Shown piece by piece: positions 63,071 to 64,000 of a DNA stretch of 64,000 nucleotides (within the stretch, counting starts at the first letter, position 1; every line of letters begins with the position of its first letter). The stretch comes from Pyruvatibacter sp. HU-CL02332 (GTDB taxonomy: Bacteria; Pseudomonadota; Alphaproteobacteria; CGMCC-115125). Below the pieces are notes generated by a model that was not told the origin of the DNA, made no database searches, and worked only from the letters and a program-made list of their open reading frames with translations. Location: contig NZ_BAABWK010000001.1 in NCBI RefSeq assembly GCF_040362765.1, positions 1,961,501 to 2,025,500 on the forward strand. Reading direction: 5' to 3'. Made by a program: the position numbers and the translations under genes.

Positions 63071-63250
63071 GAATCGCATCCACCCTCTTTGATTCGGAAG
63101 GTATTCATAGGTGAGTCTTGTGTAAAGCGCGGGCCCTACCCCAAGATATGGTCAGGACGCGCGGAAAATTGCGAAAAACGGCCCGTCACGTGAATGACTC
63201 AACCGCGATTTCGTTAAGGCTAGTTAGGGCGGGGTAAAGAAGGTGTTAAC
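63071..63250. promoter_or_regulatory. podJ control region with four GANTC sites
   Basis: GANTC sites at 63071, 63091, 63113 and 63196, that is four in 130 bases against about one in 280 expected by chance at this base composition. A near-match to the CtrA box (TAAA-N7-TTAAC, one mismatch) is at 63235-63250. GcrA and CcrM control of podJ is known in Caulobacter; the same is inferred here. Confidence 0.65.
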
Positions 63251-63253
63251 GCG

Positions 63254-64000
63254 TCAGCTGCCGGGCGCTGTTTCTGCACCGTTTTCTGCGGGTTTTACAC
63301 CGTTGGATGTGCCGCTGGTGCCCGATGATGGCTCATCAGTGGTCACCATGTCGGGGTCAGGGCTTGGCTCAGGGCGCGGTTCCGGCGGTGGTGGAGGCCG
63401 ATAGGACGGCTCACTTGCTAGCAACATCACGATATATGTCGCCCTGCCATTGTCCGCGACACCAATGCCCACATGTCCATGCCGTTGATCCAGCAGGTTT
63501 TTGCGGTGGGGCGGGCTGTCTACCCACGCTTCAACAGCCCCAAGCGCTGTATCGGCAGCACTTTCGTCCGGCCGGATGCTCCGCATGGCGATGTTTTCGC
63601 CCGCAACTCCTACAAAATCCGGGAAAATCGCGAAGACGCGCTCGCGCGGCCCGTCTCCGTCTGGTGAGCGGTGGGCCATATATCCACGCTCAACCATGTC
63701 GCGGGCGTGACGCCGGGCAATGGTCTCAAACCCTTCATCCTGCTCGACTTGGCGTGCGCCCATGCTCTTGCGGGCGCGGGAAACCGCCTTGTATAGAGCT
63801 TTGCGAAGTTCGCTGATGTCCTCGGTTTCCGGCTCATCCTGGGGTTCTTCTTCCGCCTCCGGATCATCCGTGTCCGTACTTTCTGCCGCGCCTGCCGCTT
63901 CGCGTTCAAGTTGGTTGCCTGGTTTGATGGATTGCGCAGCTGCCGGCGACGTAGCGCCCAGCGCGATTAACGTCGCGACCATCAGCGCAACCAAGGCCGC
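63254..64000 (-). CDS. Secreted CAP-domain (SCP-like) protein, 5' end outside window
   Basis: The frame is open to the right edge, and its first visible residues are a signal-peptide core ending in PAAAQ, so the start codon is probably beyond base 64000. After an acidic linker comes a CAP domain (ARRHARDMVERGYMAHRSPD, VGVAGENIAM, AWVDSPPHRKNLLDQR, GIGVADNG), then a Pro/Ser-rich tail. Bacterial CAP proteins are secreted and of unclear role. No other reading was considered better. Confidence 0.85.
   Translation of the reverse strand, partial: AALVALMVATLIALGATSPAAAQSIKPGNQLEREAAGAAESTDTDDPEAEEEPQDEPETEDISELRKALYKAVSRARKSMGARQVEQDEGFETIARRHARDMVERGYMAHRSPDGDGPRERVFAIFPDFVGVAGENIAMRSIRPDESAADTALGAVEAWVDSPPHRKNLLDQRHGHVGIGVADNGRATYIVMLLASEPSYRPPPPPEPRPEPSPDPDMVTTDEPSSGTSGTSNGVKPAENGAETAPGS

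Noticed and set aside
1-64000. CRISPR arrays, insertion sequences, rRNA operons
   Set aside because: No spaced direct repeats, transposase genes or rRNA-like stretches were seen anywhere in the window.

Overview
The window reads as core chromosome of an alphaproteobacterium, probably a marine or free-living member near Parvibaculum/Pyruvatibacter (Parvibaculales/Hyphomicrobiales side). The grounds are GcrA, a PodJ-type polar organiser, GANTC (CcrM-type) sites, a CtrA box, class I lysyl-tRNA synthetase, a SAM-II riboswitch before metZ, the long two-domain dCTP deaminase, the TIGR02186/TauE pair and the LigB/exonuclease/Lhr-Core/PdeM repair cluster. Genus assignment is inference. There is no rRNA, prophage, insertion sequence or CRISPR array; genes are dense and many overlap by 4 to 56 bases.

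Layout. 1-2350: end of the phosphate regulon (pstB, truncated by the window edge, phoU, phoB) closed by a strong terminator. 2398-9181: gcrA on the minus strand with an elaborate control region, a lone ABC-2 permease, argD-argF-hslO, a lipoprotein and argE. 9430-14009: RND efflux pair. 14034-19428 (minus strand): a two-domain fatty acyl-CoA reductase, trkH, apaG and metZ, the last led by a SAM-II riboswitch. 19712-22076: dCTP deaminase, LrgA/LrgB pair and tRNA-Gly(CCC). 22219-27877: nitroreductase with a divergent HxlR regulator, a secreted vWA/peptidoglycan-binding protein, a MshEN-glycosyltransferase and a lipoprotein made of 11-residue repeats. 27963-36327: a lipid/ketone-type catabolic neighbourhood (quinone oxidoreductase, HSL esterase, TetR, flavin monooxygenase, enoyl-CoA hydratase, two PaaI-like thioesterases, a DsbA-like isomerase, MATE exporter). 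36337-50488: housekeeping and regulatory genes (ArsC-like, pyrD, S24 regulator, TPR protein, lysK, histidine kinase with HPt, DinG-like helicase, TerB, exported protein, sterol-desaturase-like hydroxylase, SixA, anchored solute-binding protein, DUF6460). 50640-56616: the four-gene DNA repair cluster, two genes each way from a shared centre. 56567-59767: DUF3429, CcdA, TIGR02186 and TauE/SafE. 59892-64000: podJ and a CAP-domain protein cut by the right edge.

The most notable signal is cell-cycle wiring. The gcrA upstream region carries two perfect inverted DnaA boxes, a perfect CtrA box, two GANTC sites and a perfect 15-bp inverted repeat with distant arms. The podJ upstream region holds four GANTC sites in about 130 bases. 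These are the sites expected of a DnaA/GcrA/CtrA/CcrM circuit like that of Caulobacter; the long inverted repeat is not something I recognise. The SAM-II riboswitch is supported base by base by its pseudoknot. I see no wholly new defence or mobile system here.
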